NCBI GenBank assembly: GCA_022113835.1
Contig: JAILWY010000007.1
Span: 7,851,001-7,915,000 of the forward strand
DNA length: 64,000 bases
Origin: Atopsyche davidsoni
Lineage: Eukaryota > Arthropoda > Insecta > Trichoptera > Hydrobiosidae
Direction of reading: 5' to 3'
The notes below the pieces were generated by a model. That model was not told the DNA's origin and made no database searches. It was given only the letters and a program-made list of their open reading frames with translations. Shown here piece after piece: positions 11,886 through 23,440 of this stretch; the stretch's first letter is position 1; each line of letters begins with the position of its first letter. The position numbers were made by a program, and so were the translations under genes.

Positions 11886-13254
11886 TTTTATCATTATAAT
11901 AATAGATCTTCACCAATCAAATGCCTTGTCCCTCAACAAGGAAAAATAATTACAGCTCGTAATCATCTTAAATTTTTTATAGATTCATAGTTTGAAATAA
12001 TTATACATTTGTATCCTACATTTAGTGTTGTTATATATAAACTATTGTCTATTGCAGTTATTGTTGTCATGATTATTACATCTCAAATAACACACACGCA
12101 ATTGTATTTTTTTTAAATTTTGTATTGTACCTTTAACCAGTATATTTGTATGTCAATCTGAAAGATCTAGCTTGCAAAGATGTAGGTGCATGAAAAATAC
12201 GGACTTTTTTGAGTATGCAAAATCATCTATAAATATATATATTCCCTGTTATTTATACTTCGTGCGCCTCTGGTGTCAACCTCCCCCGCCTCCCCTGCTG
12301 TCCGTCAGTAGCCTTCGTGTCTTAATGCTTGAGGAAAATTTTAATGTATTGGATATAACACTGTGCGGCTGTACAAATGCTCTACAAGGTGATTGATATT
12401 CCCAAAGTCCCAGTGTGATTAGCTAAAATCGTTACGTAAAATAATATTAATTGTAATTTATACATTAGCTTTCAATAAACACCCTCTAGAAAAGTAAATT
12501 ATAAGAACAGAAATTAATATTTGCGGTTTTGGTTGAATAAAGCTCAAAGTTTATTTAAACCAAGCGACCACATTATTAAGAAGAGGCGACAGAGCTATGA
12601 ATATAAAGACACGTGGTGGCACGAGGTCATGTGAAGCTGATTTTGTATCAACATTGAATGACACGTGATCATGATTGGAGTGAATCATTAATTTTTTTTA
12701 ATGTTAGCTGAATCTGAATGTTACTAAATATTATATTTACTTTGTTTTGAACAAGTGAAACAGTATTTTTTTTTAAGATATTCAATAATAATAATCTCTA
12801 TAAAAGTTACTTAAGTTTATCAAAAGTTGTGAGTACGAAACAAAGTAAAATAAAATCAATGATTGAGAAAATACTAGATATAACAGAATAAACTGTTAGT
12901 AAACTCCACATAGTTTGAGAAACAAGCCATAAAATGAAGAAAGACAAAATTTGATCAGTACTTAAAGTAGAAGTCGACATCTTTTTAAATTAATCAATAT
13001 TGGTCGGCATTCTATTTCTACAAGCAATAAAGACATCTTATTATTTTTTTTGGAAACTGTAATTGATATTTGTATATATGCACTTTACAAATAAACGTTT
13101 TTTTCCAAATGAAAAATACAATACACGAATTTGGAAACACTGTGTTCACGTCATGTAAAATAAGAAATACGAGCTAATTAATATCGCCTTGAAACTCGCT
13201 GTTAATATCAAATTTTACAGACTCTTAAAGAGTGATAACTAAAAACCATAAACA

Positions 13255-13545
13255 GAACACCCCCGCGTTTGCATCAGAATATCCAAACATCTATCCAAGT
13301 TTTAAGAATACTTTAATCCATTTCAAACATTCACACGTCCCCGCTCTCCCCGGGGCCTCGTAAATTGCACGTTTGGTCCGGCGGCCCGACCACCCCAGCC
13401 TCCCCCGCCGCCCCTCCCGGGAGGGCAGGGCAATCCACTCTCAAATTGGAAAACATCAATTCTGTAAATATATCGACTTCACCCTGTGCCCGGTGGTGCC
13501 CTGAGCTGCCTCCGTGCCGACCTGGCTTGCTTTGTCTTATTCAAT
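13255..13545. promoter_or_regulatory. GC-rich island
   Basis: Dense CpG sequence, including CCCGCTCTCCCCGGGGCC, CCGGCGGCCCGACC and GCCGCCCCTCCCGGGAGGGC. The last is a near palindrome centred on TCCCGGGA, beside CCCCAGCC. An 85-codon frame over it is proline-rich and alanine-rich, as expected for translated C-rich DNA. The downstream edge contains CACCTGTACAGGTG (13585-13598), a perfect palindrome that presents an E-box on each strand. Confidence 0.4.
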
Positions 13546-14329
13546 ATGATGTTGTGCCAATGATTACTAAAACTCGTAATTTTCACCTGTACAGGTGTAT
13601 TTTATGCACAGTATTTAGCTGATCATTTTGATCAATACGGTATGTGTATATCGCGCAGGTTGTGTGGCTTACAATATGTGACTTAGGTGGTAGTGTATAT
13701 GGAATTCCATAACCCTTTTAAACAACTATGATAAAATTTAACCCAAGTTTTCACGGATAACTATAAAGACAATAAAATTTAATGATTTCGCTTAGATAAG
13801 ATTAAGCTGAAATGAATATATATCATAATACCATATTTCAAAGAATTTTTAGTAAGTATATGCAGTAGCGTGTGCTTATCTCTCAAATCAAAACTTGCAG
13901 TTATTGGCTCAAATTAATGTAAACCTATACTTTAACATAATAAGTTAGAAAATGAATCACTTTTTTTGAAGAAATATTTTTTTCCGTGGATAAAAACTTT
14001 TTTTGACCGTATTTTGAAAATTTGTTATACCTTTACGTATAAAAAATATTTTTTTAAATTTAAAAGTTTTGATTTAATTTTAACAAAAAATATAATTGGA
14101 TTTACTATTGATTATAATAATAGTGATATTGTTTGAAAAATCGATCGCCAATTTTTTTACCACATATTCAAGGCCATACCTGGATGCCTGTTACTCTAAA
14201 ATATTCATATATATTTGTAGCTACTTAAAAATCTAAATTCCCAGTTGCCCATACAGTGCACCAAAAAACGAACAGTGTGCAAAATATCTAATTACATGGC
14301 TACTGGCCGCTGACTCAAAATCAATACTT

Positions 14330-14700
14330 ATAATGCCATTGCTCCCCGAGTCTCCTTTATCCACAAAGGAAATCGCCTCTCTTCCTATTTTGGCCAATCC
14401 TACAAAATTACAAATGTCCATTCAACCGCGTCCTCCCCGCGCCCTCCACATTACCGCGGCCATCTCTCTCCAACGCGCACAAACTAACACCCCGATAAAA
14501 AGGACAGCAACATACCCAGCGACCATCCGAATCCCCCATCCCTCGCTCTCGTCCCAGTGTGTTTCTTTTTTGACGAGGGTATCGCTTTATGATAGGCAAG
14601 GGACTGACCACTGAGAACCGGTTTTTTCGGACCGGTCATCCCCTCTGGCCAATGGCGAGGCAAAACTAGTCCAGCGCGTGCGTCGAGCTCCCAATTCTCT
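14330..14700. promoter_or_regulatory. GC-rich island with paired ACCGGT sites
   Basis: CpG-rich over about 370 bases. Near its right end AACCGGTT (14616-14623) and GGACCGGTC (14629-14637) sit 14 bases apart. AACCGGTT matches the binding word known for Grainyhead-type factors. CCAAT-type words (GGCCAATCC, GGCCAATGG) flank the island. Overlapping frames of 67 and 93 codons on opposite strands show no motif. An enhancer role is inferred from clustered words only. Confidence 0.4.
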
Positions 14701-15609
14701 ATTGAAAATTGTGAAATAACGAATTTTTAAATTTAAAACGGATGTTGTATCGTTTGGACCGCTTTTTTTTTTTCTTTCGAGGTCAAATCTCGGGGTCTAA
14801 TGTGAACGAAGCGCGTGCGGTCTGAACTCGGTGGTCTATAGAGGGATAAATTGACCATAGCGTATATACGGCAGATAAATAAATGGATGAGTACCCTAAT
14901 GGTGTTTTGACCGGATGCTGGTTTGTGGACCTTTTTGGATGCATGAATGGAGCAAGTAAATATTAAGCGATTAGAAATATTGTCTGAAACTTGTTTGGGA
15001 TTTTTAATAGTTCAAGTGAGCATATTTATCGCCATTGTATACTAACACCTGAGTGATACGGATATTTCAATTGAATTTATCGGAATATATTATAAATACA
15101 ATAAATTTACTAAAATTTATTTTTTATTGCGCAGATTTAATGCATACTTTATTATCTACGATAAGTAAAAAATTTATAACATTCTGAAAATTATTGATAA
15201 GTCGTTGATTATTTTATGCAACTGTATTAAATGCCCTAAATTAATGAATATAGTGACATTTGAAATTCCAGGATTCTTGAATCATTAATTATGTTGATTG
15301 TTTTAAATTATAACCATCAAGTTAAAGTCAACGTTTATTTTTGTGTTGTTCTTTTAAATGTTTCATTTTTTAAGTGCTCCATAAACAAATTTATTGCAAT
15401 ACCTGTGCTCAAAAATGAACTGAGCATCTAATGGAAAGAAAAAAAATACCTTGGATCCACCCCAATCACACTTAACAATATATACACTAGCGTCTCCAAA
15501 TACGAACCTCACAAAATAATTAAATTAAAAAAAATCGAAGGTTGTACAGCAAATCTTTCAACATCAAAGAGTCCCCAATAAACCTAATTCAAACAAATTA
15601 TAGTGAGTG

Positions 15610-15870
15610 TACTGTCAACGTCGAGGTTTTTTTTCAACCCCCGGAGTCAATTTCGCAATCTACAGACCGGCGCCTCCCCGCACGACAGCCCCAATGCATT
15701 GCATTCCTTTGTGAGTGCAGGTCCGACGCGGGGAGCAGTCGCCCAAATAAACAAAGTGCCATTAATGGACGGCCTGTCCCCCGCAGGAGCTCCTCCGGCC
15801 TGCCTTGTTTCAAAGAAAACAAATGGACGCCAATATTTCGCGGCTCGAACGCTGCACTAAGCAGATTCTG
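15610..15870. other. GC-rich island with overlapping chance frames
   Basis: About 250 bases, including CCGGCGCCTCCCCGCACG, GGTCCGACGCGGGGAGC and GCAGGAGCTCCTCCGGCC; GGAGCTCC is palindromic. Three frames of 85-124 codons lie on both strands over this island. Their overlap and their serine/arginine/proline-rich make-up point to chance. No protein family is recognisable. Confidence 0.4.
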
Positions 15871-16084
15871 TGTCTTTGACTTATTGGTCAGTGAATCAAA
15901 GCTTTTGTACATTTAATATCTGTATCTATGAATAATTTTATTTTTATTTTTTAAGTATGAATTTTTTTGAATATTTTTACTTCAAACATGGTCTTAAAAA
16001 TCTATAACATGATGATTATGATATACCCCATTAAAATATATATAAATTGTATAACACTGTATTATAACAAACTCACACTTATGA

Positions 16085-16135
16085 TACGCAAGCCATGAGG
16101 TTGCAGTTTCAAATCTAGGTGAAGCAATAAGCTGT
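16085..16135 (+). repeat. Possible tRNA-derived SINE relic
   Basis: GCAAGCCATGAGGTTGCAGT followed by TTCAAATCTAGGTG lines up by eye with the better preserved tRNA-like segment at 60518-60555. Both carry an AAGC-TTGGGGA or AAGCCATGAGG stretch and then a (G/T)TTCAAATC B-box-like word. The T stem itself has decayed here. This is weak evidence on its own and rests on the resemblance to the second site. Confidence 0.25.
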
Positions 16136-16419
16136 TATGACTCTTTTTTAACTCATTTTTAAATCATCTTCTTTTATCAAATTTTAATTAAGGTATTCAA
16201 TTGTGGTCCTTCTATGAAAAAGCTTCATTAACTGTAGGAAGATCCTCAAAGTCCTGTTGTTTAAATGTTTGAATATACATTTAAATAAATATACTTTTAG
16301 GTTTTCGTTGTGCTTATCTTAGAAAAATATTGTATTGAATAATCTAAAATCTAATTCTAAAAATCAGAAAAAATCTCTCTTAGTAAAATCAGAATGAGGC
16401 CAAAATACTGTGGGGTAAT

Positions 16420-16660
16420 AGAATACACGCCCGAGGAAAAGTCTCAAAAATCCCATTCAAACTGCGAATCAAATTACCGTCGTGAAGGACAAAGCCCCTC
16501 CTGCCTCCCAGGGGGAGGGGGTGGGACATTCATCCGTCCATTTGCTGAATCACCACGTATTCTGTGCTATTTACCCTGATGCCTAGTTACCCCTAACTAC
16601 CAGCCCCCCCACCCCCTCGGGTCACCCTCCTTGTTTGCTTTGCGGGAAGACGCTGGGAAA
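16420..16660. other. GC-rich island with G and C runs
   Basis: Contains GCCTCCCAGGGGGAGGGGGT, TAGTTACCCCTAACTACC (a near palindrome around a C run) and CCAGCCCCCCCACCCCC. The adjoining right side has GACGCTGGGAAATAAC. No coding signal. Confidence 0.4.
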
Positions 16661-17089
16661 TAACAAATCTGGTTTCTTATTTTCGGTTTTTTTGCTACCA
16701 CTTTTTTTAGATTCGTTGAAACGTTGCTTATATTTAAAGATAACAATAAGATTTTTGTAAAAGTAACTTAAGACTCAAGCTTTGATGTCATATATTCATT
16801 TCGGCACTTCCTAAAAATAATAAAAGCTTTGCAACTGTTTCAAACTCATTGAATGATATTTATAATAATTTTAAAAAAATAACATTTAATGTTTTTTTTT
16901 TATAGTTATTTACACCTTCAAATCATTTTTAAAAGTTTTTATAAAATGTCTGAGTAGAACGTAATTGCGCCTAAATAATCTCGGCTTTACTGAAAAAATC
17001 TTTACATAATATAACATAGAAGATCGTGTAGAGTCTTGAGTAACAGTACATCACAGGCTTATGGAAATAGGTGTACCCCGTACCTTGTG

Positions 17090-17349
17090 TGTACATAAAC
17101 AAATCTACGTTTTAATCCTGTCTACCCCGTACAAATATCGGGCTGTAGCGGAGTAATGCCTGGCAGCGTGGGCTGGCTGACCGCACGTTTGTAAGGCGTC
17201 CCCGGCGTCCGCAGTGCCGCAAGCCGAACATCAATCCAGGCCCTAACCCTCCCTAAAAGATGGCTCGTACTTAGGCCGTTACTTGCAAGTACGGCCAGGT
17301 CTTAGGGTAGTTGTTTTTACGGTCGAAACTGTAATATACTACAGGTGAG
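17090..17349 (+). promoter_or_regulatory. GC-rich island ending in a strong splice-donor match
   Basis: A well-bounded island with GGCGTCCCCGGCGTCCGC and a 23-base near-palindrome at 17274-17296: GGCCGTTACTTG pairs with CAAGTACGGCC with one bulged T. The plus strand then reads CTACAG|GTGAGTG with the junction at about 17343/17344, a strong 5' splice-site match. The island plus donor could be a 5' non-coding exon on the plus strand. Nothing in the sequence shows an initiator or a coding start, so this stays a hypothesis. Confidence 0.25.
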
Positions 17350-17989
17350 TGAACGTATGATACTAAAACAAATACACTTGAATAATAAAAATTATAATTT
17401 ATTTCAGATGTGCTTAAACCTCAGTTTTTTTATCACCTTGTCTCCTGCGATTTTTTAAAATATACTGAATATATTTTATAAAAATTATAAGGTTCAAAAA
17501 ACATAGCTGGTAGTTTGTATTAAATGCCTAAATCGATTGAATAAAAAGAGGGTAGAAATTGAGCTAAACTATAGATATGTTTACAAATGATCAATATTTC
17601 TGACACTCTCTGTCATACATGGTGATATTCCATTTTTTTCAATTGTTATAGGTGACCGGTTTTGCCAATCTATCACGTTGGCATTATCAAACTGAGCGGT
17701 ATTGGCATAACACTGATTAACATGTGGAAAAATCACTCAATTCAAAATATTTCACCATACATAAATTTCACCTAAACTAAAACGGGAGCATAGTTCAATA
17801 ACACTAGGACGTAGATGACCCTCTTGGCAGTATTTAAACTGACTTATAGTATTTCTAAACTGTTTGATACATTGCCTATATAATTGTTTATATATCGTCC
17901 AATTTCTCGCATAGTCATAATGTAAATGTTTACTTTTTTCAATTTAGATGTTTAAGTGAGACTATACAAGTATTATATAACACCTACAC

Positions 17990-18290
17990 AAGCCGCAGAA
18001 CGCACATTTCTATGGGGTTTTTTTATGGCGCCGACCTTCCCTTATTTATTGCCCGAGATTCGTAAATCTCGCGCGACCCGGGCCGGCTCCGGGCCAGTGT
18101 CCGCGACATCTAAGGCGGACGCAAAAACACCGCCATTGTTCGATCACCGCGACCCCGGTGTCCCCTTTCAAAAGTGCCCATATTTCTTCAGGCGGAGGCA
18201 TCTCTGCCCTTTGATAAAGTTTGTTTTTGTGCGGGATTGGTTGAAAAGTGAGATTCCGCAGGTTTTCTGCCTAATTTCATCTGCCCGGTT
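17990..18290. other. GC-rich island
   Basis: Starts with TTTTTTTATGGCGCCGACC and includes the inverted repeat CGAGATTCGTAAATCTCG (CGAGATT-CGTA-AATCTCG, about 18053-18070), GACCCGGGCCGGCTCCGG and CGCGACCCCGGTGTCCCC. TTTATGG is a binding word typical of posterior Hox proteins. A 127-codon plus-strand frame crosses it with no recognisable domain and ordinary chance composition. Confidence 0.4.
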
Positions 18291-18949
18291 GTGTGAAAAT
18301 ACTGTTTTATTTTGTGAAAGCGAAGTAAAAATTTATTGAACATTTAAAGAAAATATTTTTAATATTACTCTAAGAACTAAAAACGTTTAATATCACATAA
18401 CTGAGTAGTTGATAGTCATATACTTTATAAAAATTGTATGAAGCTTTTTCACTCATTGTGATGGTCGTTACCGACATATAAACTTTCCAATTAATTTTTT
18501 GCAGCTTACGTCCAGAAAAGCTTCATTTTAACTTGTTTATCCATTAGTTTCACAAACAATGTAAGATTGTCTTCCAACAGTTCTTCATATAAAACATTAT
18601 CATATGATGTGACTTGCTACGATAAACACACTTTTTATTTGTAATTTGTGATATTCTTCATATTTTCACCAAAACACTTTTTCTGTTACCCCGGTGTACT
18701 CTTTTTGCTTACAATGGACGCATAACTCATGACGCGCTCGAGTGTCTGCAGAGAAGATATGGGTTGAATAAAACATTTTAAATTTATATTAGAGCAGTAC
18801 ATCAATATATTGTGAAAACAATATAAAATGTTTTTTTAATATATAGTATATTAAGTGAAAAGATTTGTTAAAGCTTTTAATAATTTAATGCATAAAAACT
18901 TGAATTTAAAAGAAATATATTAATGGGATTCTTAGTCAATCATCACCGC

Positions 18950-19165
18950 TTCTGTTTCCCCCTCGCTGTCCACTACCCCACAGCACGCCACCCCACCTCC
19001 ACCACCCCTCGCACAGACTCCGGGGTGGGGGGGGGGCTAAATAAATAACGGCTAATAGAGGGCATTCATCAGACGGGGGGCGGGAGCTCCTGCGCCACAC
19101 GAGTGCGTGTGTCAGTGTGTGTCGGTGACGTCACGACGCCATGGCGACCACGGTGCAGGTTTTCC
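18950..19165. promoter_or_regulatory. GC-rich island with a CRE palindrome
   Basis: The left half is C-rich (CACCACCCCTCGCACAG) and reaches a G run of ten (about 19027-19036). A central AATAAATAACGGCTAATAG block is homeodomain-like. The right half has GTGCGTGTGTCAGTGTGTGT, then TGACGTCA at 19126-19133, the full palindromic CREB/ATF site, and CGCCATGGCGACCACGG. The density of distinct words makes this one of the better enhancer or promoter candidates. Binding is not demonstrated. Confidence 0.45.
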
Positions 19166-20113
19166 CATTGTTTGCAAATAAATAAAATTTAAATATATGG
19201 AGATGCCTGCGACACTGGCTGAACTGTTTAAATTAAAAAAAAACATCTTATGAGATAGTCACCTGATCACACTCAACGAATATACAATGTGATCACAGCT
19301 TAAGCGACTGATATTCCCGCGACACCACGATTAAGGAAATATTCAAAAATAAACTGAGTACAAAATAATTTTTGTACAAAAGAAGGCTTCGTCCTGTATA
19401 AGGCAGACAAATCTTACAAATTGATTAAATATATTTTTTAATGAATATTGGTTCTTTTAACGCAGTCGTTCTGTAGCATTACGTGTTTTGTATTCTATAA
19501 ATGCTAGAAACTAACATTTATACACCAATCCTTACTAATACATTGTTCAACATCGCCAAACCGTACTTTTTATTTTACGCACTAGATCGACATTAAAAAA
19601 TATTAAATTCACTCTATAGGTTTCGTAATATGGAAAAATTAAATATTTCTAAATCAAAAAAACTTTAGCAGATTTAAATGAAATTACCCACAGCTATAAA
19701 GTCAACAACCTCAGTAGTATTTTAAGTATTATATTTGTTTGATATTCAAATAATAACTCATATCAAATATCAAACCAAATTTTTGAACTTCTTTTGTAAG
19801 ATTTCATATATGTACTTGATAAATAAATAAAAACTAAAATGAGTATAAAAATTAGCGTTTCCATTTGAAGGAAAAAAAAATTTTTTATTGCCTATTACAA
19901 ATCTTTAATGGATACCAAACCACTTCTCATATAACGATGGATGCATATATTTTGATGCCTTTATATTTCCATACTATTCATATTATTATGGAAAATGAGT
20001 ATTGGCCAATAGCCAAAATATATTAAAAATCCATTTATGTAAATTTTTGCAGTAATAAATATTTAATAGACTTAGCATTTTTTTTTACATAACGTGTATT
20101 ATATATTAACTTT

Positions 20114-20129
20114 AAGTAGGTACCTACTT
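20114..20129. repeat. 16-bp perfect palindrome
   Basis: AAGTAGGTACCTACTT is self-complementary over all 16 bases, in an AT-rich spacer. It may be a dimeric protein site or chance. The nearest island begins more than 600 bases to the right. Confidence 0.6.
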
Positions 20130-20264
20130 TAGCATGAACAGTCGTTCTGCCCACGTTTTTATCAGTTGTACGAAAAATGGGGTGTTTTTTTCACTCTACC
20201 ATGGCAACGATAGGCAAGGAGGGGATGCTTTGTGAGGTCTACGATGGATTTCTGATATTAAAAG

Positions 20265-20291
<27 letters not shown>
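20265..20291. repeat. (TA)n microsatellite, 27 bp
   Basis: Alternating T and A, followed after a G interruption by a further TATATTTATATG. Simple repeat, no other content. Confidence 0.9.
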
Positions 20292-20297
<6 letters not shown>

Positions 20298-20829
20298 TTA
20301 TATGCAAAGCATACACTTAGGACTACAACGCTTTAGATTAAAAAGTTTTAATTAAAAATTGGAAAAAAAAATTAATAAAACTGGTATTTTAATTTTTTTA
20401 AGTATACGAAAAATAAATTGTTGAGAAAATACCTTAAATATCATTTCAATATATATTAAAGAGAAAGAATTACCAATATTTGTTCTTTTTCATTTTCTTA
20501 TTTAGATTTTCTAGTGGGATGATTTTTTAAAAATATTAATTTATACGTATGAACTTACAGTAATTTTTTTCATGTATTATAAGTACCTAACTGAAAATAT
20601 CATTTTTAAAATTATTTTATGCACACAAAGTTACAATTATAAAAGTTGTACAAAATTATTTTCTAATAATATTGACACATTTTAAAATTATATTTTTATT
20701 CTTGTCCAGTACTTCCAGTTGTAATTTGGACCGTTTCACGAAAAATACTTTGATATGAATTCGTATCAAGTTGTATTACATAAAGCTAAAGAAAATTCAT
20801 GGAAAAATAATTTATTTTATAAAATAATA

Positions 20830-20960
20830 AGAGTGCCTTGTCGGCACGGCGCCGTGCACCTGAAGGCCCCGAGCCGGCTCTGGCAGACGCGAGCAGACGT
20901 TGTATGGATTCTCGCTTGTCAGGATCCATCAGCATACAAAGAAAAACCAACGAGTGAGCT
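20830..20960. other. GC-rich island with a 14-bp palindrome
   Basis: GCACGGCGCCGTGC (20844-20857) is a perfect palindrome. Directly before it, GTGCC-TTGTC-GGCAC (20833-20847) can form an alternative hairpin that uses part of the same bases, so two structures compete. GCCCCGAGCCGGCTCTGG follows. Frames of 70 and 74 codons on both strands are treated as chance. Confidence 0.45.
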
Positions 20961-21254
20961 CTCAGCAGTGTCGGATTAGAAGTCCAACATATTACCACAA
21001 CAACGCGAGCCTATTTTAAACTCATCTGATTCTGAAGAATCCTAAAATGAAGCGTTTTCACGTTTCTACGATTTTTCTACAGTTGAAAATTATTTTTCGT
21101 TTTGTTGGCTATAAATATCACATAAAATATTAAACCTTTGAGTAAAAAATAAATCTAGATACAATTCTACCCATACTTTATCACACACCTCAAAATATCT
21201 CACTACCATGAATTCTGTACCGTCAATTCATTTCCATAGCAACGTAAGGTCTAC

Positions 21255-21520
21255 AGCGGGGTTTATTTTTTGTGGGCATTAAATCCCCGAGTGCCTTGCG
21301 GCCCTGGGACGCGCGGGCCGGACTGGGGCGTCCATTTGTCTGGCTGTGGATGTCGCCGCATTTCGGATTGCATCCTAAGTGGACGGCATCATCATTTGTC
21401 TGCGTCAGGCGGGGGGGGGGAGGGTGGGGGACAGTGCCCGGGGCCCCTCGTCCGGCCCTGCTTTTATTTCGGAAGGTGTGCCCGTTATTAAGTGCAACCT
21501 CCGCGGAAGCTTAAAAATAC
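21255..21520. promoter_or_regulatory. GC-rich island with a long G tract
   Basis: Sharp left edge at GCCTTGCGGCCCTGGGACGC. A G-rich tract around 21408-21432 has four or more G runs within about 30 bases (G-quadruplex potential on the plus strand) and is followed by GTGCCCGGGGCCCCTCG. CATCCTAAGTGGACGGC lies in the centre. Two overlapping frames of 73 and 80 codons are glycine-rich translations of this DNA. Confidence 0.45.
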
Positions 21521-22749
21521 ACGGAAACGACGGTATTTAAACTTTTTACTTTGTTTATTTTTATTTTCCTGTGCAATATTATATATTTTTTTTATACTTT
21601 TAAATATCACATATATTTGCAATGCTACTGAATAAATGTGTTTATAGGTTTTAGCAGCCGTTGTCGTTCGATGATTTTAGGAATTCTTGGAGGTTAAGTT
21701 GTGTGCAAATTTTTATGTCGCCCAACGTTTTCATACTGATACTGATTATTAAAGATGCACCCTTTATAGAGATGGTAAAATCCCACAATCATCGAATCAC
21801 AAAGTTAATGCCAACTAGTGGGTTTATACACAAAAATTAAAGTAAATGAAAAAAGGTTCTTATGTAAATTGTATTTATTATTTATGTCGTATAACTTTTA
21901 TTGAAAGAATCTACCTGTGTCCATTTTACCGAGTTTCGCATTATTGCTCTATATTATTTCAAAAAAGTTACTTTTTTGCAACACTTTCATAAAAATATAT
22001 TTTCGACCGATCCACATTGGAAGATTTTACAACAAACTAACAACCGTAAATACAATTTAAACAACTCTCGGGTATAACAAAAAATGATTTCATAACTACA
22101 AATTGTGTGAAGCGTAAACACAAAATCTCCACTTATCACTACATAAGGGGTTGCCTGTGACCACAACACTCTGAGATTCCGCCCCCGCTCTCGCCACCCC
22201 ATCACAAAGGACCTCGACGCAGAGGAAAAATATGTTTTTGTATGTTATTGTGTTCCGCCACACACCTGATGGTTTTCTCGTCCAAGAGTAAACATTGAAA
22301 GGTTCTCGGTATTATTCCCGTCTAGGGGAGGCGCTTTGATTCACAATACAAGCCCGCTTCGATTATTTTCTGCAATACTAAAATGCGATGTTAGGGAAGA
22401 GTAGACACTCGATATTTCTGTTGCGGTTCCGAGTACACTTTTGTTGTTCGAATAAGAAAAAAAAAACTTTTAGAATCTAAATGTTTTTATTTTAAAAATA
22501 ATTCGATGAATAGAAAACGTATGATACAATCATGTAACGTAACATTTGTAAAAAAATAGTTTGTTTCTGGTACCAAGAGATACGCGATAAGTATATATAT
22601 ATAACAAATTATACAAAGAAATGATTTTAACACATATTTTTCCCTGCACAAACTCTAAAACGAAATACCCATGTACCTTGTTAGCCCCACAACCTGCCCG
22701 CAGATTCAGGGGGTAGTATCATTCCGAATTGTAATCTTAACATTGAAAA

Positions 22750-22752
<3 letters not shown>

Positions 22753-22794
<42 letters not shown>
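22753..22794. repeat. (TA)21 microsatellite
   Basis: An uninterrupted 42-base TA repeat, followed at once by GTATACTATAC. It sits between a minor GC patch at 22680-22740 and the island at 22880. Confidence 0.95.
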
Positions 22795-22797
<3 letters not shown>

Positions 22798-22879
22798 TAC
22801 TATACATAGTGATTTTATCGAACAAGACAAAACATTAGTCAAACTGTTTCCCCTCAGAAACAGAAGAAACGTGGGCAGG

Positions 22880-23230
22880 AGACTACGCAGCCAATTTCTC
22901 AAATACTTGAAATGCAGTCCAACGGGGGCGTCAGTCGCACAAAAAAACTTAAAATGAATGACGGGGCGCTTCCTCCGGGCTGGCACGCGTGCCTCGCGAG
23001 CCGGCCCGGAGAGTCCGCCGGCACGGAGCTGGCCCGGTCATCAATCTTGCAGCCAGCAAATCATTGACGGCCCGACGGCTGGTAGTTGATGGTCCGCCGC
23101 CAGAGAGACAGACTTGTCGGCGCACGAAAATGGGATTTTTCAGCTGAAAGGCCGGAGGGTCGTTTTTCTGGTGAATTTGAGACGTTTTGTTCGCCCTGGA
23201 GGTGTGCCGCCATGCGGGTCGCGTCGCCAG
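22880..23230. promoter_or_regulatory. Long GC-rich island
   Basis: About 350 bases with CGGGGCGCTTCCTCCGGGC, GCGAGCCGGCCCGGAGAGTC, CGGCACGGAGCTGGCCCGG and GACGGCCCGACGGC. Later come GGAGGTGTGCCGCC and ATGCGGGTCGCGTCGCC. Frames over it on both strands are short and mutually exclusive. It ends about 50 bases before a transposon end. Confidence 0.45.
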
Positions 23231-23279
23231 TAATGTGTTTTGTGTTCATTTTTTTTTTTGAGACTATGAATAACAATGG

Positions 23280-23440
23280 TACAGTAGAATCTCGATAGCT
23301 CGAACCTCGTTTAGTAATAATCCTCAGTAAGACGAAAAAAATTACCATTCCCTTCCGCTGAACCCCTAAATACGCGGTATTTCGAATTATTTAAACTCTA
23401 CAATATATTGATAGTATATACTATAACTCGAATTTTCGAG
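23280..23440 (+). mobile_element. pogo/Tigger-like transposon end (relic or MITE)
   Basis: TA is followed by CAGTAGAATCTCGATAGCTC and then GAACCTCG. Elements of the pogo/Tigger branch of Tc1-mariner insert at TA and commonly begin with CAGT followed by CTCGATA..TCGAA words, as here. Inside, the subterminal word ATAACTCGAA recurs in a 14-base hairpin, CTCGAA-TT-TTCGAG (23427-23440). The opposite end was not found nearby and no transposase frame is present, so this is a truncated copy or a short non-autonomous derivative. Confidence 0.5.

Noticed and set aside
15542..15916. 124-codon plus-strand frame with 85- and 92-codon frames overlapping it
   Set aside because: Three mutually exclusive frames over the same island with similar length point to low stop density, not coding.
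17235..17260. CCCTAACCCTCCCTAA as a telomere-like repeat
   Set aside because: Only isolated, imperfect units; no array, and it differs from the arthropod TTAGG unit.
17956..18339. 127-codon plus-strand frame
   Set aside because: It spans a GC island and its AT-rich flanks without change in character, has no recognisable domain, and no splice or start signals favour it.
19105..19126. GTGCGTGTGTCAG, resembling miR-210
   Set aside because: The seed is not exact and no complementary arm lies within 80 bases. It is part of a GT-rich stretch.
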